DNA of 64,000 bases from CAMYMQ01 sp963730305 (lineage in GTDB: Bacteria > Pseudomonadota > Alphaproteobacteria > Bin65). Position 1 is the first letter of the stretch. Every line of letters begins with the position of its first letter. The position numbers and the translations under genes are program-made. The stretch spans positions 620,001-684,000 of the forward strand of contig CAVSRB010000004.1 of NCBI GenBank assembly GCA_963730305.1, written 5' to 3'. The notes under the pieces were generated by a model. The model searched no databases, had not been told where the DNA came from, and saw only the letters and a list, made by a program, of their open reading frames with translations. This document shows, piece by piece, positions 43,725 through 56,033 of this stretch.

Positions 43725-45503
43725 ATGAGCACGACAGTCATTCCTCCCCGTCCCGAGCTGCTTCAGGTCGCCGACGTGGTCGCCCGCGAAAAGGGCATCG
43801 ACCGCGACGAGGTGCTGGACGCGATGGAGCAGGCGATCCAGAAGGCCGGCCGCTCCAAGTACGGCCACGAGCTGGACATCCGCGCGACGATCAACCGGGC
43901 GACCGGCGAGATCGAGCTGGCCCGCTACCGCGAGGTCGCCGACCCCGAGGAGATCGAGAACGAGGCGACCCAGCTGACGCCCGAGATGGCCAAGCGGATC
44001 GACCCGAGCAAGAAGATCGGCGAGTTCATCATCGATCCGCTGCCGCCGATCGACTTCGGCCGCATCGCCGCCCAGACCGCCAAGCAGGTCATCGTCCAGA
44101 AGGTGCGCGAGGCCGAGCGCGCAGCGCCAGTACGAGGAATACAAGGACCGCGTCGGCGAGATCGTCAACGGCGTCGTCAAGCGGGTCGAGTTCGGCAACG
44201 TCATGGTCGACCTGGGCCGGGCCGAGGCGATCATCCGCCGCGAGGAGCTGATCCCGCGCGAGAGCCTTCCGCCAGGGCGACCGCGTCCGCGCCTTCATCT
44301 ACGACGTGCGCGAGGAGCAGCGCGGCCCGCAGATCTTCCTGTCGCGCACCCATCCGCAGTTCATGGCCAAGCTGTTCGCCCAGGAAGTGCCGGAGATCTA
44401 CGACGGCATCATCGAGATCAAGGCGGTCGCCCGCGACCCGGGCTCGCGCGCCAAGATCGCGGTGATGACCAACGACAACTCGATCGACCCGGTCGGCGCC
44501 TGCGTCGGCATGCGCGGCAGCCGCGTCCAGGCGGTCGTCGGCGAGCTGCAGGGCGAGAAGATCGACATCATCCCCTGGTCGCCCGACCCGGCGACCTTCG
44601 TGGTCAACGCGCTGGCCCCGGCCGAGGTCACCAAGGTGGTGCTCGACGAGGACACCGGCACGATCGAGGTGGTCGTGCCCGACGACCAGCAGTCGCTCGC
44701 CATCGGCCGGCGCGGCCAGAACGTGCGCCTGGCCTCGCAGCTCACCGGCTGGGACATCGACATCATGACCGAGGCGGCCGAATCGGAGCGCCGCCAGGAG
44801 GAGTTCCGCACCCGGTCGCAGATGTTCATCGACGCGCTCGACGTCGACGACGTCATCGCCCACCTGCTGGTCACCGAGGGCTTCTCGGCCCTGGAAGAGG
44901 TCGCCTTCGTGCCGATCGAGGACCTGACCGCGATCGAGGCGTTCGACGAGGAGATCGCCGAGGCGCTGCGCGAGCGCGCCCAGGACTACCTGACCCGCCG
45001 CGACGAGGAGTTCTCCGAGCGCCGCCGGTCGCTGGGGGTCGAGGACGCGGTCGCCGAGATCGAGGGTCTGTCGCCGGGCATGCTGGTCAAGCTCGGCGAG
45101 GCCGAGGTCAAGAGCGTCGAGGACGTCGCCGACCTCAGCACCGACGAGCTGCGCTTCATCCTGCTCGACAAGAAGCCGACGATCAGCCCGGACGACCTCG
45201 GCCACGTCAAGGACGAGACCCGGTCGCGGCTGCTCGCCGGCCTCGCCGTCGACGAGGAGGGCCGGGTGCCCGCGACGCTCGACATCCTGCGCTACCTCAA
45301 GCCGCACAAGGTCGCCTCGCTGGTCGGCCCGAGCACGCTCGACGAGCAGGAGGCCGAGGCGATCATCATGGCCGCCCGCGCCGGCTGGTTCGACGACGAG
45401 CCGGCTGGCGAGCCGCGGCGAGGACACCGGCGAGGAGACGCCGGACGCCGCCGCGGCCGATGCGGCGGAGACCGAAACCGAAGCCACCGCGAAAGAGGCC
45501 TGA
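43725..45503 (+). CDS. nusA: Transcription termination/antitermination factor NusA, three frameshifts
   Basis: N-terminal domain (VADVVAREKGIDRDEVLDAMEQAIQKA), S1 domain (VGEIVNGVVKRVEFGNVMVDLGRAEAIIRREELIP), two KH domains (RTHPQFMAKLFAQEVPEIYDGIIEIKAVARDPGSRAKIAV and QQSLAIGRRGQNVRLASQLTGW) and C-terminal acidic/HhH repeats. One extra base each near 44122, 44268 and 45413 breaks the frame; corrected, the protein is about 592 residues, typical for alphaproteobacteria. NusA is essential in most bacteria, so these are probably errors. The stop overlaps the next ATG by one base. Confidence 0.94.
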
Positions 45504-46180
45504 TGCCGGCACGCGCCACCATGACCCGTAATTCCGAGCCGGAGGCGGATGTGCCCGGCGAGCGTCGATGCGTCGTGACCCGGCGCAGCGGCGACCGCTT
45601 CGGCCTGATCCGCTTCGTCGTCGGACCGGACGGCGCGATCGTGCCGGACCTGGCGGAGACCCTGCCCGGACGCGGTTTGTGGTTGACGGCGCATCGCGAT
45701 ATAGTCGCCACCGCTGTCGCCAAGGGGCTGTTCGCCCGGGCCGCGCGCCGGCCGGTGGCGGCCGATCCCGGCCTGGCCGATCGGCTCGAAGCGCTGTTGG
45801 CGCGGCGGTGTATCGAATTGCTCGGCTTCGCGCGGCGCGCGGGGCTGGTCGACGCCGGGCACCAGAAGGTGTCGGAGGCGTTGCGTCGGGGACGGGTGGC
45901 GCTGCTCATGCGCGCCGCCGACAGTGACGGCCGGGACGGCCGTGAGCTCGCCGGCAAGGCGGGCGAGGCACCGGTGGTTTCGGTGTTGACGGGGACCGAA
46001 TTGGGGACTGCGCTCGGGCGCGAGCATGTGGTGCATGTCGCGCTGGGGGACGGGCGCCTGACCGAAAGCCTGTTGCGGGAGTGCCGCCGACTCGAAGGAT
46101 TTCGGGCCGGCGCGTCTGCCGTGGAAAGTGAATCGCCCGGCCACGATGGCCGCGGGGAGAACCTCAGCCTCGAGAGTTGA
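45503..46180 (+). CDS. ylxR: YlxR-domain RNA-binding protein fused to an L7Ae-like domain
   Basis: 225 residues. An N-terminal DUF448/YlxR domain (ERRCVVTRRSGDRFGLIRFVVGPDGAIVPDLAETLPGRGLWL) is followed by an L7Ae-like domain (RRCIELLGFARRAGLVDAGHQKVSEALRRGRVALLMRAADSDGR...). This fused form is usual between nusA and infB in alphaproteobacteria. Its role is poorly known; RNA binding is inferred from both domains. ATG overlaps the nusA TGA (TGATG). Confidence 0.9.
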   Translation: MPARATMTRNSEPEADVPGERRCVVTRRSGDRFGLIRFVVGPDGAIVPDLAETLPGRGLWLTAHRDIVATAVAKGLFARAARRPVAADPGLADRLEALLARRCIELLGFARRAGLVDAGHQKVSEALRRGRVALLMRAADSDGRDGRELAGKAGEAPVVSVLTGTELGTALGREHVVHVALGDGRLTESLLRECRRLEGFRAGASAVESESPGHDGRGENLSLES

Positions 46181-46186
46181 ACAAAT

Positions 46187-48889
46187 ATGGCTGAAACGAA
46201 GCAAGAAGAGACCAAGAAGCCGCTGAAGCTCAGCCGGCCGGGCAAGCTCGAACTGAAGAAGACAGTCGAGACCGGCACGGTGAAGCAGAGCTTCTCGCAC
46301 GGCCGCTCCAAGCAGGTGGCGGTCGAGGTCAAGCGCAAGCGCACCTTCAAGCGCGGCGAAGGCGACAGCATGTCCGAGGTCAAGGAGGCCGAGGATCTCG
46401 GCGCCTTCGGTCCCGGTCAGGACGGGCGGCTCGACGGGCCGCTGTTGAGCGAGGCCGAACGCCAGGCGCGCCGCCGGGCGCTCGACGCCGCCCAGCAACT
46501 GGAGACGCCCGAGCGCGGCATGGAGCCGGAGCGCAGCGCCGCCAGCAAGGCGCGCGAGGACGCCGAGGCCGTGTTCGCCAGCGAGGCGGCGACGGAGACC
46601 GCCGAGCCGGCCGAGGCCGCGGACGCCGCAGAGGCCGTGGAGCCCGTCGAGGAAGCGCCGGCCGAGGCGCCTGCCGCCGAGGAGGCCGTCGAGGCTCCCG
46701 CCGCCGAGGCCGCGGAGCAACCCGTGGTCGGCGAGCGCGAGAAGCAGGCCGAAGCCGCCCGCGCCGAGGCCGACCGGTTGGCGCGCGAGCTCGCCGAGCA
46801 GGAGCTCGGCCAGCTCAAGTTCAAGCCAAGCACCAAGGTGCCGCCCAAGCCGGCGACGCCGCCGCCGGCGACGACCAGCGCACCCGCCGAACCGGGCGCC
46901 GAAGCCGACGAAAAGGTCGATGCGCGGGTCAAGAAGCGGGGCGAGGCCAAGCGCCCGGCCACGCCGAGCCGCCGCGGCGAGCCGCGCCGGCGCGAGGGCC
47001 GGCTGACCATCACCCAGGCGCTCGAGATCGGCGACGCCGGCATGGAGCGCAAGCGCTCCGAGGCCGCGACCCGCCGCCGCCGCGAGCGTGAGCGTCAGCG
47101 CCAGCGCGAGCTGCAGTCGCAGGGCGAATACAAGAAGATGTCGCGCGAGGTCGTGGTTCCGGAATCGATCACGGTTCAGGAACTCGCCAACCGCATGGCC
47201 GAAAAGGGCGCCGACCTCGTGAAGGCGCTCATGAAGATGGATGTGATGGCGACGATCAACCAGGCGATTGACGCCGACACGGCCGAACTGCTGGTCGAGG
47301 AATTCGGCCACCGCATCAAGCGCGTCTCCGAAGCCGACGTCGAGATCGGCCTCGAGGGCGAGGAAGACCGGCCCGAGGATCTCAAGTCGCGGGCGCCGGT
47401 GGTCACGGTCATGGGGCACGTCGACCACGGCAAGACCTCGTTGCTCGACGCCCTGCGCGAGACCGACGTGGTCGCGCGCGAGGCCGGCGGCATCACCCAG
47501 CACATCGGCGCCTACCAGGTCGCCCTGTCGTCCGGGCAGAAGATCACCTTCCTGGACACGCCGGGCCACGCCGCCTTCACCCAGATGCGCGCGCGCGGCG
47601 CCAACGTCACCGACATCGTCGTGCTGGTGGTCGCCGCCGACGACGGCGTGCAGCCGCAGACGATGGAGGCGATCGCCCACGCCAAGGCGGCCGGGGTGCC
47701 GATGATCGTGGCGATCAACAAGATCGACGTGAAGGGCGCCGACCCCAGCCGGGTGCGCACCGAGCTGCTGCAGCACGACATCCAGGTCGAGGAAATGGGC
47801 GGCGACGTCCTCTCGGTCGAGGTGTCGGCCAAGGAGAAGACCAACCTCGACAAGCTCGAGGAGGCGATCATCCTCCAGGCCGAGCTGCTCGAGCTCAAGG
47901 CCAACCCCGACCGCGACGCGCAGGGCATCGTCGTCGAGGCCAAGCTGGAGCGCGGCCGCGGCCCGGTGGCCACGGTGCTGATCCAGCGCGGCACGCTGAA
48001 GGTCGGCGACGTCTTCATCGCCGGTGGCGAGTGGGGCCGCGTCCGCGCCCTGGTCGACGAACGCGGCGAGAATATCGAGACCGCGGGGCCGAGCGTGCCG
48101 GTCGAGGTCCTCGGCCTGCAGGGCACGCCGTCGGCGGGCGACGAATTCTCGGTGGTCGAGAACGAGGGCCGCGCCCGCGAGATCTCCGAATACCGCCAGC
48201 GTACGGCGAAGAAGGAGTCCGTCGCGGTCCGCGGGTCGATCGAGCAGATGTTCTCGATGATCAAGGCGGGCGAGGCCCAGGAGCTGCCGGTCCTGATCAA
48301 GGCCGACGTCCAAGGCTCGGCCGAGGCGATCACCAGCATGCTCGAGGGTCTGTCGACCGACGAGGTCAAGGTCCAGGTGCTGCATTCCGGCGTCGGCGCG
48401 ATCAGCGAATCCGACATCACCCTGGCCAAGGCGTCGGGCGGCCTGATCATCGCCTTCAACGTCCGCGCCAATGCCCAGGCCCGCGAGCTGGCCGAGCGCG
48501 ACGGCGTCGACATCCGCTACTACTCGGTGATCTACGACATCAACGACGACATCAAGGGCATGCTCTCGGGCATGCTCGCCCCGGAGCGGCGCGAGACCTT
48601 CCTCGGCTACGCCGAGATCCTGGAGGTGTTCAAGGTGTCGAAGGTCGGCAACGTCGCCGGCTGCCGGGTCACCGAGGGTCTGGTCAAGCGCGGCGCCGGC
48701 GTGCGCCTGCTGCGCGACAACGTCGTCGTCCACGAAGGCAGCCTGGCCACGCTCAAGCGCTTCAAGGACGAGGTCAAGGAAGTCCGCGGCGGCATGGAAT
48801 GCGGCATGTCCTTCGAGAACTACCAGGACATCCGCGTCGGCGACCAGATCGAGTGCTACGAGGTCGAGGAGGTCGCGCGCGAGCTCTAG
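46187..48889 (+). CDS. infB: Translation initiation factor IF-2
   Basis: GTPase that places initiator tRNA on the 30S subunit. 900 residues. The basic N-terminal IF2_N/assoc region is followed by a low-complexity Ala/Glu/Pro section (about 140-190) and another charged stretch. The G domain near 400 has VTVMGHVDHGKTSLLDALR (G1), TFLDTPGHAAFT (G3) and AINKIDVKGA (NKxD, G4). Domains II-IV follow in order to EVEEVAREL. Frame intact throughout, in contrast with the flanking nusA and rbfA. Confidence 0.97.
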   Translation: MAETKQEETKKPLKLSRPGKLELKKTVETGTVKQSFSHGRSKQVAVEVKRKRTFKRGEGDSMSEVKEAEDLGAFGPGQDGRLDGPLLSEAERQARRRALDAAQQLETPERGMEPERSAASKAREDAEAVFASEAATETAEPAEAADAAEAVEPVEEAPAEAPAAEEAVEAPAAEAAEQPVVGEREKQAEAARAEADRLARELAEQELGQLKFKPSTKVPPKPATPPPATTSAPAEPGAEADEKVDARVKKRGEAKRPATPSRRGEPRRREGRLTITQALEIGDAGMERKRSEAATRRRRERERQRQRELQSQGEYKKMSREVVVPESITVQELANRMAEKGADLVKALMKMDVMATINQAIDADTAELLVEEFGHRIKRVSEADVEIGLEGEEDRPEDLKSRAPVVTVMGHVDHGKTSLLDALRETDVVAREAGGITQHIGAYQVALSSGQKITFLDTPGHAAFTQMRARGANVTDIVVLVVAADDGVQPQTMEAIAHAKAAGVPMIVAINKIDVKGADPSRVRTELLQHDIQVEEMGGDVLSVEVSAKEKTNLDKLEEAIILQAELLELKANPDRDAQGIVVEAKLERGRGPVATVLIQRGTLKVGDVFIAGGEWGRVRALVDERGENIETAGPSVPVEVLGLQGTPSAGDEFSVVENEGRAREISEYRQRTAKKESVAVRGSIEQMFSMIKAGEAQELPVLIKADVQGSAEAITSMLEGLSTDEVKVQVLHSGVGAISESDITLAKASGGLIIAFNVRANAQARELAERDGVDIRYYSVIYDINDDIKGMLSGMLAPERRETFLGYAEILEVFKVSKVGNVAGCRVTEGLVKRGAGVRLLRDNVVVHEGSLATLKRFKDEVKEVRGGMECGMSFENYQDIRVGDQIECYEVEEVAREL

Positions 48890-48972
48890 CGCCCACCCGC
48901 GTGGGTGCGTGGGCGGCGGCCGCGATGCGGCGCCGCGCGGCCGTGGATTGATCGACCGTGGAATGATCGACG

Positions 48973-49426
48973 ATGGCCCATCGAGGATCGGCGGAACCGA
49001 GCCAGCGGCAGCTGCGCGTCGGTGAGGAAATCCGGCATGCGCTGTCGGAGATCCTTGCGCGCGAGCCCTTCCGCGACCCTGACCTGCAGGACGTGTCGGT
49101 GACCGTGACCGAGGTCCGTCCGGCGCCCGACCTGCGGGCGGCGACCGCCTACGTCACCCCGCTCGGCGGCGTCGACGCCGACCGTACCGTCGCCGGCGCT
49201 CAACCGTGCCGCCGGTTTCGTGCGCGGCCGGCTGGCCCGGATGATCCACCTGAAGTTCCTGCCGACGCTGCATTTCGAGGTCGATCGGTCGTTCGACGCC
49301 GCGAGCCGGGTCGACGCCCTGCTGCACGACCCGCGCGTGGCCCGCGACCTCGACGCCGACGGCGGCGCCGATCCCGAGCCGGACGCCAACCCTGACGCCA
49401 CCCCGGGCGATGGCAAGGAAGCGTAA
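48973..49426 (+). CDS. rbfA: Ribosome-binding factor A, one frameshift
   Basis: About 150 residues. QRQLRVGEEIRHALSEILAREPFRDPDLQDVSVTVTEVRPAPDLRAATAYVTPLGG is the KH-like RbfA fold. Near 49190 one extra base breaks the frame, after which ALNRAAGFVRGRLARMIHLKFLPTLHFEVDRSFDAASRVD completes it. It binds 16S rRNA during 30S assembly. The acidic tail overlaps the start of truB by 17 bases. Confidence 0.92.
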
Positions 49427-50372
49427 GGGCCTGCCGGTCCACGGCTGGGTCATCATCGACAAGGCGAAGGGTGAGACCGCGACGCGCACGGTCGGCGCGG
49501 TCCGGCGGCTGTTCCAGGCCCAGAAGGCCGGCCATGCCGGCACGCTCGATCCGCTGGCGACGGGCGTGCTGCCGGTCGCGCTCGGCGAGGCGACCAAGAC
49601 GGTCCCGTTCGTCATGGGCGGCCGCAAGACCTATCTGTTCACGGTGCGCTGGGGCGAGGCGCGGGAGACCGACGACGCCGAAGGACGGGTCACGGAAACC
49701 AGCGACGTCCGCCCCGATGCGGCCGCGATCGAGGCGGCGCTGCCCACCTTCGTCGGCACGATCCAGCAGAAGCCGCCGGCCTATTCGGCGATCAAGGTCG
49801 ACGGCCGGCGCGCCTACGACCTCGCCCGCGCCGACGCGCCGCCCGACCTGGCGCCGCGGCCGGTGGAGATCGACCGGCTGGTGCTGCGTCGTTTGGTCGA
49901 CGCGGACCACGCCGAGTTCACGGTCGATTGCGGCAAGGGCGTCTACGTGCGCAGCCTGGCGCGCGACCTCGCCCGGGCGCTTGGCACGGTCGGCTACGTC
50001 GCCGACCTGCGCCGGACCCGGGTCGGGCCGTTCACCGAGAAGGCCTCGATTTTGCTGGAAAAACTGGCCTCGTTCGGGCATATTCCGGCCACATGCGGGC
50101 CGGGCGGTGACGCCGGGCCCGATGTTTTAAGTGAGTATTTGTTGCCGATCGAGGCGGCGCTGGACGACATCCCGGCCCTGTCCTTGACCGACAGCGAAGC
50201 GGGGCGGTTGCGCAATGGCCAGCCGGTCCCGGTTCTCCGCACCGCTAATACGGAGCTGATTGGGAACCTCGCGGATGGCGCCACGTTATGGGCGTCGGCC
50301 GCCGGGCTTCCGATCGCGATCCTCCGGCTCGAGGGCCGGCAGGTGCATCCGGTGCGGGTGTTCAACACCTAA
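49410..50372 (+). CDS. truB: tRNA pseudouridine-55 synthase
   Basis: 320 residues. GHAGTLDPLATGVLPVALGEATK (about 42-64) holds the catalytic Asp. QKPPAYSAIKVDGRRAYDLAR and VDCGKGVYVRSLARDLARALG are the other TruB motifs; a short C-terminal PUA-like part follows. It makes pseudouridine 55 in the T-loop of tRNAs. It overlaps the rbfA end by 17 bases and precedes rpsO, the classic order. Confidence 0.96.
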   Translation: MARKRKGLPVHGWVIIDKAKGETATRTVGAVRRLFQAQKAGHAGTLDPLATGVLPVALGEATKTVPFVMGGRKTYLFTVRWGEARETDDAEGRVTETSDVRPDAAAIEAALPTFVGTIQQKPPAYSAIKVDGRRAYDLARADAPPDLAPRPVEIDRLVLRRLVDADHAEFTVDCGKGVYVRSLARDLARALGTVGYVADLRRTRVGPFTEKASILLEKLASFGHIPATCGPGGDAGPDVLSEYLLPIEAALDDIPALSLTDSEAGRLRNGQPVPVLRTANTELIGNLADGATLWASAAGLPIAILRLEGRQVHPVRVFNT

Positions 50373-50386
50373 CGAAGAGGATGACG

Positions 50387-50656
50387 ATGTCGATTACTTC
50401 CGAGCGTACGGCGGAACTGGTCAAGGAATATGGAAAGTCGGAGGGGGACACCGGTTCCCCGGAAGTGCAGATCGCGATCCTGACGGAGCGGATCCGCAAC
50501 CTGACCGACCACCTCGGCACCCACGCCAAGGACCATCATTCCCGCCGCGGCCTGCTGATCATGGTCGGTCAGCGCCGACGCCTGCTCGACTACCTCAAAG
50601 GCAAGAGCCAGGACCGTTACCAGGAGCTGATCCAGCGGCTTGGCATCCGGCGCTGA
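50387..50656 (+). CDS. rpsO: 30S ribosomal protein S15
   Basis: 89 residues, the standard length. GDTGSPEVQIAILTERIRNLTDHLGTHAKDHHSRRGLLIMVGQRRRLLDYLK is the S15 signature. ATG 50387 is taken over 50381 because MSITSERTAEL is the family start and gaagagg lies upstream. S15 commonly controls its own translation; the 105-base gap to pnp may hold the processing site that separates rpsO from pnp mRNA, but nothing definite is seen. Confidence 0.97.
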   Translation: MSITSERTAELVKEYGKSEGDTGSPEVQIAILTERIRNLTDHLGTHAKDHHSRRGLLIMVGQRRRLLDYLKGKSQDRYQELIQRLGIRR

Positions 50657-50762
50657 GCGAGGCGCCACAAACCTCCGGCACGACGTCCGGACACGCCCGC
50701 ACCGCGGGTACAGCGCGTTTGGCAATCCGGCCGGCGCGCAATGCACGAAGATAGGAACCTCA

Positions 50763-52967
<2,205 letters not shown>

Positions 52968-52989
52968 CCCGGTAATCCCGGCGCGTCGG

Positions 52990-53718
52990 GTGCTGCTGCC
53001 GCGGGTCATCGGCCATCGCGGGGCGGCGGCCCACGCGCCGGAGAATACCCTGGCCGGCTTTCGCACGGCGGCCCGGCTGGGCGTCGGAGGCGTAGAGTTC
53101 GACGTCCGCCTGACCGCCGACGACCGGCTGGTCCTGTTCCACGATTCGACGCTCGAGCGCACCGCGGGTGCGCGCGGCAAGGTCCGTGCCCTGCCGGCGG
53201 CGGACCTGTGCGCGCGCGACGTCGGCGCCTGGTTCGGCCCCGCCTTTGCCGGCGAGCGGATGCCGCTGCTCGAGGATGCGATCGCGGTGCTCGCCGAGCT
53301 CGGCCTGTTCGCCAATATCGAGATGAAGTGCGAGCCGGGCGACGCCGCGGCCACCGCCGCCGCGCTCGCCGACGTGCTCGACCGCCGCTGGCCCGACCCG
53401 GCCGCGCCGCCGCTCGTCTCCAGCTTCGACCACGGCGCCCTCGCCGCCCTGCGTGCGCAGGCGCCGCAGTGGCCGCGCGGCTTCCTCACCCCATCGCTCG
53501 ACGGCGCCTGGCGGGCCCGCTTCGACGCGCTCGACTGCGCGACCCTGCACGTCGGCGCGCGCAACCTGCGCAAGGCCCAGGTCGCGCAGGCGCGGACCAC
53601 CGGCGTGCCGGTCGCCGTCTACACCGTCAACGACCCGTGGCAGGCCGCGCGGCTCTATCGTTGGGGGGTCGATTCGCTGATTAGCGACGCACCCGACGCG
53701 ATTGCGCGCGTTTCATGA
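52990..53718 (+). CDS. ugpQ: Glycerophosphodiester phosphodiesterase
   Basis: 242 residues. HRGAAAHAPENT (catalytic His and metal Glu), EFDVRLTADDRLVLFHDSTLERT (second His) and NIEMKCE are GDPD motifs. YTVNDPWQAARLYRWGVDSLISDAPD is the usual end. Hydrolyses glycerophosphodiesters to glycerol-3-phosphate and an alcohol. No signal peptide, so cytoplasmic. GTG start, 22 bp after pnp. Confidence 0.9.
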   Translation: MLLPRVIGHRGAAAHAPENTLAGFRTAARLGVGGVEFDVRLTADDRLVLFHDSTLERTAGARGKVRALPAADLCARDVGAWFGPAFAGERMPLLEDAIAVLAELGLFANIEMKCEPGDAAATAAALADVLDRRWPDPAAPPLVSSFDHGALAALRAQAPQWPRGFLTPSLDGAWRARFDALDCATLHVGARNLRKAQVAQARTTGVPVAVYTVNDPWQAARLYRWGVDSLISDAPDAIARVS

Positions 53719-53727
53719 CCATTTTTC

Positions 53728-53757
53728 TTGGTCTTTTGCGCCACAGCTTCATATATG
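53728..53757 (+). promoter_or_regulatory. Possible fabAB promoter
   Basis: TTGGTC (53728-53733) and TATATG (53752-53757), 18 bases apart, in an AT-rich patch just after the GDPD stop and about 190 bp before fabA. Weak evidence. Confidence 0.3.
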
Positions 53758-53944
53758 GGTCTTATTGAAGGGGCGCCTGACGCCTCCCGCGTCGGTCGCG
53801 CCGAGCGTGCACGCCGAGATCGCACCCAGCGGGCGGGAAATGCTTCAGGAGTGCCGATACAACGAAGCGCGGGCGTGGCCCGGCAGGAAAGCCGAGCACG
53901 CGTTCAATCGCGCCTACCCGTGTGGGGCAGACGACCGGTCGAGC

Positions 53945-54454
53945 ATGAACTTTCGCGAGAAGAATTCCTTCACCCAAGACGAGCTGCTGGACTGCGGCCA
54001 CGGCAAGCTGTTCGGGCCGGGCAACGCCCGCCTGCCGCTGCCGCCGATGCTGATGTTCGATCGCATCACCGGCATCACCGAAACCGGCGGCAGCTACAAC
54101 AAGGGGCTGGTCACCGCCGAGCTCGACGTGACGGACGACCTCTGGTTCTTCCAGTGCCACTTCGAGACCGACCCGGTGATGCCGGGCTGCCTCGGCCTCG
54201 ACGCCCTGTGGCAGCTGCTCGGCTTCCATCTCGCCTGGCTCGGCAATCCGGGCCGCGGGCGGGCGCTGGGTGTGGGCGAGGTCAAGTTCACCGACCAGGT
54301 CCTGCCGAACGTGAAGCTGGTGACCTACCAGCTCGACGTCAAACGTGTCATAAGCCGCAGACTCGTGATGGGCATCGCCGACGGAACGGTCGCCGCCGAC
54401 GGCAAGCCGATCTATGAAGCGACGGGCCTGCGCGTCGGCCTGTTCCAGTTGTAG
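53945..54454 (+). CDS. fabA: 3-hydroxydecanoyl-ACP dehydratase/isomerase
   Basis: 169 residues. FQCHFETDPVMPGCLGLDALWQLLGF (about 70-95) contains the active-site His and, downstream, Asp of FabA. The enzyme dehydrates 3-hydroxydecanoyl-ACP and isomerises trans-2 to cis-3-decenoyl-ACP, the entry to anaerobic unsaturated fatty-acid synthesis. Followed 12 bp later by fabB. ATG 53945 gives the standard MNFREKNSF-type N-terminus. Confidence 0.96.
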   Translation: MNFREKNSFTQDELLDCGHGKLFGPGNARLPLPPMLMFDRITGITETGGSYNKGLVTAELDVTDDLWFFQCHFETDPVMPGCLGLDALWQLLGFHLAWLGNPGRGRALGVGEVKFTDQVLPNVKLVTYQLDVKRVISRRLVMGIADGTVAADGKPIYEATGLRVGLFQL

Positions 54455-54466
54455 CGGGGGGCTACC

Positions 54467-55696
54467 ATGCGGCGAGCAGTCATCACCGGCATCGGCATCG
54501 TCTCCTCCATCGGCAACAACAAGGAGGAGGTCCGGCAGTCCCTGCGCGAGGGCAAGTCCGGCATCGAGTTCTGCGAGACCTACAAGGAGATGGGCTTTCG
54601 CAGCCACGTCCACGGCTCGATCAAGATGAACCCGGACGAGGCGGTCGACCGCCGCCTGCGCCGCTTCATGGGCGACGGCGCGGTCTACAACTACGTCGCC
54701 ATGACGGAGGCGATCGCGGACGCCGGCCTGGAGGACAACGAGGTCTCCAACGAGCGCACCGGGCTGATCATGGGCTCGGGCGGCCCGTCGACCCAGAACC
54801 AGGTGCTCGCCGCCGACCTGCTGCGCGAGAAGGGCTCGACCAAGCGGATCGGCCCGTTCATGGTCCCCCGGGTGATGTCGAGCACCAACTCGGCCACACT
54901 CTCCACCGCGTTCAAGACCAAGGGGCTGAGCTATTCGATCAGCTCGGCCTGCTCGACCAGCGCCCATTGCATCGGCAACGCCGCCGAGCTGATCCAGATG
55001 GGCAAGCAGGACATCGTCTTCGCCGGCGGTGGCGAAGAACTCCACTGGACCCTGTCGATGCTGTTCGACGCCATGCCGGCGCTGTCGGCGGGCTTCAACG
55101 ACACGCCCGAGAGAGCCTCCCGCGCCTTCGACACGGCCCGCGACGGCTTCGTCATCACCGGCGGCGGCGGCGTGGTCGTGGTCGAGGAGCTGGAGCACGC
55201 CAAGGCGCGCGGCGCCAAGATCTACGCCGAGCTGGTCGGCTACGGTGCGACCTCGGACGGCTACGACATGGTCCAGCCGTCGGGCGAGGGCGCCCAGCGC
55301 TGCATGAAGATCGCCATCGACGGGCTGCGCCAGCCGGTCGACTACATCAACGCCCACGGCACCTCGACCCCGGTCGGCGACCGGGTCGAGCTCGAGGCGA
55401 TCCGCACGGTGTTCAACAACGGCCGGGGCAACCAGCTCCCCTATATCAGCTCGACCAAGTCGCTGACCGGTCACGCGCTCGGCGCGGCGGGCGTGCACGA
55501 GACGATCTACTCGCTGCTGATGATGGAGAGCGGCTTCGTCGCCGCGTCGGCCAATATCGACGAGCTCGACCCGGCCGGCGAGGGCATGCCGGTGCTGACC
55601 GAGCGGCGCGAGGCCGAGCTCACCCAGGTGATGAGCAACAGCTTCGGCTTCGGCGGCACCAACTGCAGCCTGGTCTTCCGCCGCCTCGACGCCTGA
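54467..55696 (+). CDS. fabB: 3-oxoacyl-ACP synthase I
   Basis: 409 residues. The Cys-His-His triad is seen in SISSACSTSAHCIG (Cys near 162), NAHGTSTPVGD (His near 298) and SLTGHALGAAGVHE (His near 334). Extends cis-3-decenoyl-ACP, with FabA, for unsaturated fatty acids. The ATG has gcggggggctacc before it; probably co-transcribed and translated with fabA. Confidence 0.96.
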   Translation: MRRAVITGIGIVSSIGNNKEEVRQSLREGKSGIEFCETYKEMGFRSHVHGSIKMNPDEAVDRRLRRFMGDGAVYNYVAMTEAIADAGLEDNEVSNERTGLIMGSGGPSTQNQVLAADLLREKGSTKRIGPFMVPRVMSSTNSATLSTAFKTKGLSYSISSACSTSAHCIGNAAELIQMGKQDIVFAGGGEELHWTLSMLFDAMPALSAGFNDTPERASRAFDTARDGFVITGGGGVVVVEELEHAKARGAKIYAELVGYGATSDGYDMVQPSGEGAQRCMKIAIDGLRQPVDYINAHGTSTPVGDRVELEAIRTVFNNGRGNQLPYISSTKSLTGHALGAAGVHETIYSLLMMESGFVAASANIDELDPAGEGMPVLTERREAELTQVMSNSFGFGGTNCSLVFRRLDA

Positions 55697-55751
55697 GCCG
55701 GCCGCGTCATCCGCTTCATGCTTGAACGGGTCCGGCGCCGCCGCGCGATGC

Positions 55752-55825
55752 CGTCATGCCCGCGCCGGCGGGCCGCCACTCCCTAGGCGGCATCCCGGCA
55801 GTCCCGCCGTCGCGGGAATCCTGCA
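55752..55825. repeat. REP-like palindromes downstream of fabB
   Basis: A gtcatgcccgcgccggcgggc hairpin is followed about 45 bases later by gtcccgccgtcgcgggaatc. Same loose family as the element at 21153. Nothing else is recognisable in the 337-base gap 55697-56033 apart from a moderately AT-rich segment near 55900-55935 that could carry the DUF992 promoter. Confidence 0.5.
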
Positions 55826-56033
55826 GGAGCAAGCGCGAAAGGTCCGGAATTCGGTCGATCCGCCGCTTTTCCGGCACGTGACGCGAAAAAGCCACGTTCA
55901 TTTCGCCTTAACCGCAGCGGCGCCACAAATTCGACCGATTCGGGGCGTTTACCACGCACCGAACTGCGGCGGCACGGGCCGTCGCGCGCCTTCGCGACCG
56001 GAGGCGCCCCCAACCCCTCAAAGGAGGTTCTTA

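Noticed and set aside
43725..45503. Programmed ribosomal frameshifting in nusA, metK and others
   Set aside because: Too many sites, no shared slippery heptamer or downstream structure, and not known for these genes; sequence error explains them better.
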